In this document: one piece after another, positions 58,600 to 64,000 of the stretch
How positions within the stretch are numbered: position 1 is the stretch's first letter
Layout of the letters: each line of letters starts with the position of its first letter
Assembly (NCBI RefSeq): GCF_964656455.1
Contig: NC_135720.1
Span: 100,948,696 to 101,012,695 of the forward strand
DNA length: 64,000 nucleotides
Source: Halichoerus grypus
Lineage: Eukaryota; Chordata; Mammalia; Carnivora; Phocidae
Direction of reading: 5' to 3'
Position numbers and translations under genes: made by a program
The notes under the pieces: model-generated
What the model was told of the DNA's origin: nothing
The model's database searches: none
What the model saw: the letters and a program-made list of their open reading frames with translations, nothing else

Positions 58600-58992
58600 T
58601 TCAGGCACAATGATTCCACTTTATCCACTCTGGCCTCTTTCCCCAAACATGTGAGTCATCCTTCTCCTTTGCTCCAAATGTACCCTCTGCCTCACTCACT
58701 GCCTTTGAGACTTTATCCAAACATTGCCTTCTCAATGAGTCTCATCTTCACTCCTTATTTAAAATTGCATCTCTTCAACTACCAATGTTTGTGATCCTTC
58801 TCCTACTTTACTTTTTCTTTTTCCCATGATACTTGTCACCAGCTTGCAAGTAGGTTTTTTTTTAATCTATTGTCAGTCTCTCTCTGTGAGAATGTAGGCT
58901 TTGTGAGAAATCTTTCCTCTGCTTTGTTTACTGCTTTCTCCCAAGCACCAAAAGTGCCTAGCATGTATTTATTGAATAAATTAATAAATAAA
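58600..58992 (+). repeat. L2 (LINE-2) 3' end
   Basis: 'ccaaacattgccttctcaatg', 'tgtcagtctctctctgtgag' and 'gtgcctagcatgtatttattg' followed by 'aataaattaataaata' match the L2 3' end. Confidence 0.75.
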
Positions 58993-59335
58993 ACATGGAC
59001 AATTTCATTTATGAGAGGCATTTTGGGTTTCCTTGTTTCCTTGTCATTGATTTCATGATATTATTCCCGTCCTTCCTTTCCCTTTGTTTGTTGTGTTGTA
59101 TTTTGGTTTTTGTTTTAAAGGGTTTATATCTCTGGTTCCAGATTTTGTATAAAAATACTACTACATCTTTCTCCTTTTTAAGTGTCCTATTACTTATTAC
59201 TGTAACCCTTTACTGGGAAAGAACATCACCCAAGTCTCTTAAGAGAAGCTGAAATCTGGAATCCATAAGTTGGCATAATATTTGTTAAATCAATACAGAC
59301 TTTCTTGGTGTCTTGGTATCTTAATACTCTACTTT
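58993..59335. other. Low-copy DNA
   Basis: Nothing recognisable. Confidence 0.4.
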
Positions 59336-59810
59336 AAGGTGATGGTTAGTTTTATGTATTAACTTGACTGGACCACAGGATGCCCAGATATTTCATGAAA
59401 ACATTATTCCAGTTGTTTCTGTGAGGGTGCTTTTTAATAAGACTAACATTTAAATTGGTAGGCTGAATAAATAGATGGCCCTTGCTAGTACAGAAGGGCC
59501 TCATGAAATAACTCGAAGGGCTGAATAGAACAAAAGGCTGATCCTCTGCCAAATAAGAAAGAATTCCCCCCTGCTTGACTGCCTTTGAACTGTAATATTC
59601 CCCCCCCCACCTTTGGAGTAGGAGGAAACTTCCTGACTGACTGACTTGACCCAAACATCAGTTTGTTTGTTCTTTTTCCTCCATTCAGGGTCATACTGAA
59701 ACATTGGCTCTTCCTGGGGCATGAGCCTGCTGGCTTTCAAACTGGAACTACCTTATATGTATGTATCCTCTTAGTTCTGTTTCTCTGGAGAACGCTGACC
59801 TCATAATATT
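59336..59810 (+). repeat. Old mammal-wide interspersed repeat, family not named
   Basis: 'attaacttgactggaccac', 'gaatagaacaaaaggctgatc', 'actgaaacattggctcttcc', 'catgagcctgctggctt' and terminal 'gtttctctggagaacgctgac' match a common ancient mammalian repeat. I recognise the consensus but not its name. Confidence 0.6.
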
Positions 59811-60305
59811 CAAGAACCTTGATATTCAAGAATATCAAGAAAGAATAAAAGGAAAAAATGGTTTACATTACAGTGTATGAAATTTAGGGTAGACATAAGT
59901 GAAAACTGACCTGCTTAGGAGTCTCCAGATGAATTTAGAAGGATAATTTTGAGACAGTCTCAAAATACAATTTAACAACTCAGAGCATACCACTCTCTGC
60001 ATTGATATAGAAAATAGTTCAATATTAGGAGAGCGAATCACGTCACCTTGTGTGTAGTCATGTCCAAAGAGCCCATCTTTCCAGTCCCCCGTGTCGACCA
60101 GCATTTTGGAGACACTGGATTCCATTTCTTTCCTACAGAGGAGAATATGGTTCAAACTGAAGCATTACAATCACTCTGTATCATGGATGTGATGTTGTAC
60201 AGATTCTGCTTGAGAGTTATGACTGCAGTATGATCGAAAATATTAATAAATTCTGTGCAGAATTCCACATAAGTGGTATAGACACTTATTCTCAAGGAAG
60301 TGAAG
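59811..60305. other. Low-copy DNA
   Basis: Nothing recognisable. Confidence 0.4.
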
Positions 60306-60319
60306 CATAGATTCCTACT

Positions 60320-60476
60320 TTTTTTTAAGAGAAAGAGAGAGAGAGAGAGACAGGCAGAAAGAATCTTTAGCAGGCTCCACACCCAGCATGGAGCTGACAC
60401 CCTCACAACCCTGAGATCATGACTTGAGCCAAAATCAAGAGTTGGATGCTTAACTGACTGAGCCACCCAAGAGCTC
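60320..60476 (-). mobile_element. Older-type CAN-SINE, minus, partly deleted
   Basis: Shorter than the others (157 bp). Older head variant. Target duplication CATARATTCCTACT at 60306-60319 and 60477-60490 (one mismatch). Confidence 0.92.
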
Positions 60477-61465
60477 CATAAATTCCTACTTCTTAAGTGT
60501 GAGTTTACATAGTGACTTCCATCCCAAAAAGTGAAGTATGGAAAAAGGGGAGAAGTCTAGCTTATCAATTATTTCTTTCATGGATTATGTCTTTGATGTT
60601 GTATCTAGAAAGGCATCACCATACTCAAGATCTAGGTTTTCTACTGTGTCATCTTCTGGGAGTTTTATACTTTTATGATTTATATTTAGGTCTATGATCC
60701 ATATTGAGTTAATTTTTGAGGAGGGTTTGTGTAAGGTCTGTGTGTAGAATTATTTTTTTACATGTGAATGTTTAATTGTTCCATCACCATTTTTTGAAAA
60801 AACTATTTGTTTCATTGCATTGCATTTGTTCCTTTGTTGATGATCAGTTGACTATATTTATGAGATTCTATTTCTTGACTCTCTATTCTGTTTTATTCAT
60901 CTATTTGTTCACTCCTTATCCAATATCACACTGTTTTGATTACTGCAGTTTTATGGTAAGTCTTGAAGTTGGGTAGTGTCAGTTCTCTAACTTTGTTCTC
61001 CTTTAATTTTATATTGGCTACTCTGGGTCTTGTCTCTCCATACAACCTTTAGAATCAATATGATGATATCCACAAAATAACTTGCTGTTTTTGACTGGGA
61101 TTTTATTGACTCTATAGACCAACTAGAAAAGCAGTAACATCTTGACATTATTGAGTCTTCCTGTCCATGAACATAAAATATTACTCAACTTAGTTCTTTT
61201 ATTTCATTCATCATAATTTTGTAGTTTTCCTTGTATAAATCTTGTAAATATTTTGTTAGATTTATATTAAGTATTTCATTTTTGGGGGGTGCCAACATAA
61301 ATCATATTGTGTTTTTAATTTCAAATTCTACCTTTTCATTTCCATTACAAAAGAAAGCGGTTGACTTTTGTATATTAACCTGATATTCTACAACCTTGCC
61401 ATACTCTCTTATTAGTTCCAAGAATTTTTTGTTGATTCTTTCAGATTTTGTACATAGATGATCAT

Positions 61466-61477
61466 GTCATCTGTGAA
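61466..61477 (-). pseudogene. L1 reverse-transcriptase catalytic motif, altered
   Basis: On the minus strand the catalytic FADD box of L1 reverse transcriptase reads FTDD, within SLFTDDMII. The two catalytic aspartates are kept; the neighbouring Ala is Thr. The surrounding frame is broken. Confidence 0.8.
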
Positions 61478-62006
61478 CAAAGACAGATTTATGTCTTCCT
61501 TCCCAATTTGTATGTTTTCTTATCTTACTGAATGAACTAGAACTTTCAGACTGATATTGAAAAGGTGAGAGGGAACATTGCCTTACACCTGATCTTAGTG
61601 AGAAAGTTTAAATTTCAAACAATTAACTATAATGTTAAGCTGTTGGTTTTTTGTAGATTTTCTTTATCAGGTTGAGAAAGTTCCCCTCTATACCTAGTTT
61701 GCTGAGAGTTTTTAACATGAATGGGTACTGGAGTTTGTCAAAGGCTTTTTCTGCATCTATTATTATGATCATGTGGTTTTTAAAAGCCTATTAATGTGAT
61801 GGATACATTAAATGATTTTCAAATGTTAAACAAGCCTTTCATATTAGGATACATCTCAGTAAGCCAACTTGTATAATTATTTTTATACATTGTTGGATTT
61901 AATATGCTAATATTTTATTGAGTATTTTTGCATCTATGTTCATGAGAGATATTGGTCTGTACTCTTTTTTAAAAAATGACTTTGGTTTTGTATTAAGGTA
62001 ATGCTG

Positions 62007-62501
62007 TGTTGGGAATGGCCAGCAATCTCTGTACTGACAGATGAAAGATTACTCCAAACTTAGCCGTGAAAGAGAGGAAAAGGCAAGGGGGTCAACACTC
62101 AGAGATGAAGAGCCTTTGCTCTTCTTTGCTCCCGCTTTTATTGGTCCTTCAGGATATCCTTATCACTGTCTCTCAAGCACATGATGTGTGACAACGGGTC
62201 TTACTGAAACTGAGAGGATTTACAGGGAAAGATAAGATATGCTAATCTACATGTTCTACTAAACATAGCCTAAGGGACAATGCATACATCTCTTAGATCA
62301 CAGGGCGGCTGTTTGGGCTAAAAGAGCTTCGGGGAAGGTAACTCCCCACGGCATTCCAATGGCAGAGTGGTCATGCAGGCCCCAGCATTCCAAAGGCCCA
62401 TGCCCTTCTCCGAAACCCTCCCTTGCCCCCAGCCACCGCTGTGTTACATTTTAGCAAGCCAGGTACTATGACTGATTTCATGCTCTACATTAACCCCAAC
62501 A
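62007..62501 (-). mobile_element. Solo LTR of a class II (ERVK/beta-like) endogenous retrovirus
   Basis: A 495-bp block interrupts L1 ORF2. Termini are TGTTGGG...CCCCAACA (TG...CA with an inverted repeat). A 6-bp target duplication ATRCTG lies at 62001-62006 and 62502-62507, the length typical of class II. In minus orientation it has CCAATAAAAGCGGGAGC, a TATA/poly(A)-type motif about 370 bp in, and a short R/U5. No internal gene is present, so it is a solo LTR from recombination. Retained CpGs suggest youth. Orientation rests on the AATAAA motif and is less certain. Confidence 0.85.
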
Positions 62502-63002
62502 ATACTGTCCTCATAAATAGTTAGTTAGAAAGCATTTCCTTTGTTTCTATCCTCTGAAAGGTATTGTAGAGAACTGGCATAATTTCTTCCTCAAATGTTT
62601 GGAAGAATTCACCATCTAGGGTTGGTGCTCTTTGCTTTGGGAAATTATTAATTTATTTGATTTCTTTAATAGATTAGGTCTATCCATATTGTCTATTTCT
62701 CTTCCATGAATTTTGATAAGTTGTATCTTTCAGGAATTGGCCCATTTTAACTAGGTTATCAAACTTGTGGGCATGGAGTTGTTCATAGTATTCCTTTATT
62801 ATCTTTTAAATGTCCACTGGATCATATGTAGTGATGTCCCTCTTTTCATTTCTGAATTAGTATTTTGTTTTCTCTCTTTTTCTTAAATTAGCCTGATTAG
62901 AGGCTCATCAATTTAATTTTTTTCAAAGAATTCACTTTTGGTTTATTGACTTTTCTCTATTGATTTTCTGTCTTCAATTTTATTGCTTTCTACTCTTTTT
63001 TT

Positions 63003-63189
63003 CTTTTTTTTAAAGACTTTATTTATTTATTCATGAGAGACAGAGAGAGAAAGAGAGAGAGAGGCATAGGCAGAAGGAGAAGCAGGACCCCTGTGGAACA
63101 GGGAGCCCAATGGGGACTTGATCCCAGGGCCCTGGGATCATGACCTGAGGTGAAGACAGACGCTTAACCAACTGAGCCACCCAGGCACT
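63003..63189 (-). mobile_element. CAN-SINE, minus, within L1 ORF2
   Basis: Antisense SINE with head near 63184 and poly(T) at left. Flanking CTCTTT-like duplication is blurred by low complexity. Confidence 0.92.
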
Positions 63190-64000
63190 CTTTCTTTCTT
63201 TCTTTCTTTTTTTAAATTTAGATTTAAATTGCTCTTCTTTATCTAGTCTCCCTAGGTGGGACTCAGATTAGAAATTTTAGATCTTTATTCTTTTCTAATA
63301 CATACATCCAGTGCTATAAACTTCCCTTAAGCAGTGCTTTTGCTGCATCCCACAAATTTTGATGTATTTTCCTTTTCATTTAATTCAAAATATTTTAAAA
63401 TTTCTTTTGAGATTTATTCTTTAACCCTTGTGTTATTTAGAAGTGTTTTGTTTAATATCCATGTATTTTGCGATTTTCCAGGTGTCTTTATAGTACTGAT
63501 ATCAAGTTTAATCACACTATACCTTGAGACCAAATATTGTATGGTTTCTGTTCTTTTAAATTTGTTGTGTTTTATGGCCCAGAATGTGCTCTATCTTGGT
63601 GAATGTTCCATGTAAGCTTAAGAACAATGTGTATTCTTGTGTTATTGGATGAAGTAGTCTATAAATTTCAATTATATGCAGTTTTGATTGATGGTATTTT
63701 TTAGTTCAACCATTTCCTTTCTGATTTTTCTGCCTGATAGATCTACCCATCTCTGCTAGAGGGGTGTTAAAGTTTTCAACTATAATAGTCAACTCTATTT
63801 TTCTTTATAATTCCATTAGCTTTTGCCTCACATAATCTGATACTCTGTTGTTAGGCAAACATTTCTATTCTACAATCACAGATACTTAATGTGTTTATTC
63901 AATGGACATAATCTTGATTTCATAATCAGTTTAGTTCCACATATTCCAAACATATATCTATATAAACAGATCTATTCTTAAATTTGGAACTTTCATAAGG

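Larger units (their letters stand above)
60540..64000 (-). mobile_element. L1 ORF2 region, minus strand, cut by window edge
   Basis: About 2.8 kb of antisense L1 ORF2 once the inserted LTR and SINE are subtracted. 'ctgggattttattgactct', 'atggcccagaatgtgctct' and 'tcttggtgaatgttccatg' are L1 ORF2 phrases. Frames are broken throughout. Confidence 0.92.

Noticed and set aside
61466..61477. Active reverse transcriptase suggested by retained aspartates
   Set aside because: The surrounding L1 ORF2 is broken by stops, an LTR and a SINE.

Overview
The window is nuclear DNA of a mammal, almost certainly a caniform carnivore that is not a dog. The decisive evidence is 15 tRNA-derived CAN-SINEs (SINEC type) with the 'cgcctgggtggctcag' head, an oligo(CT) stretch and an AATAAA/poly(A) tail; the head variant is the one I associate with bears, seals and mustelids, and no canid-type SINEC_Cf copy was seen. 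Carnivore-type L1 3' and 5' ends, one young-looking class II LTR, and older mammal-wide repeats (MIR, L2, MLT1, MER5A, Tigger-type, HAL1) fit this. Base composition is AT-rich, and I found no host protein-coding exon with splice context, no CpG island and no functional RNA gene. This is intergenic DNA or the inside of a large intron.

Layout. 1-2.3 kb: 5' end of an L1 on the minus strand (start of ORF2, ORF1, 5'UTR) carrying a 238-bp segment that is repeated at 2.85-3.09 kb outside the L1. 3-12 kb: mostly low-copy DNA with MIR remnants and an old L1 piece. 12.2-16.6 kb: a decayed class III (ERVL-like) element with recognisable reverse transcriptase, interrupted by an L1 3' end and by an MLT1 LTR that itself holds a SINE. 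17.4-20.4 kb: a SINE cluster. 21.7-22.1 kb: MLT1. 28.2-30.8 kb: old L1 pieces bracketed by a diverged 109-bp direct repeat. 31.2-33.5 kb: 3' end of a class I (gamma-like) provirus on the minus strand, with LTR, polypurine tract, env and integrase remnants. 36.2-37.0 kb: Tigger-type DNA transposon split by an L1 3' end. 44.4 kb: a 36-bp antisense fragment of U2 snRNA between perfect 18-bp direct repeats. 51.4-56.3 kb: L1 and HAL1 pieces, including a nested L1 with its target duplication. 60.5-64 kb: L1 ORF2 (minus) interrupted by a 495-bp class II solo LTR and a SINE.

Nothing here works together as a pathway. The content is a stratified record of retrotransposition. The most unusual items are the U2 fragment, the duplicated segment inside the L1 5'UTR, the young-looking solo LTR, and a protein-like but unidentified open stretch near 2.9-3.5 kb. 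I found no convincing new biological system.
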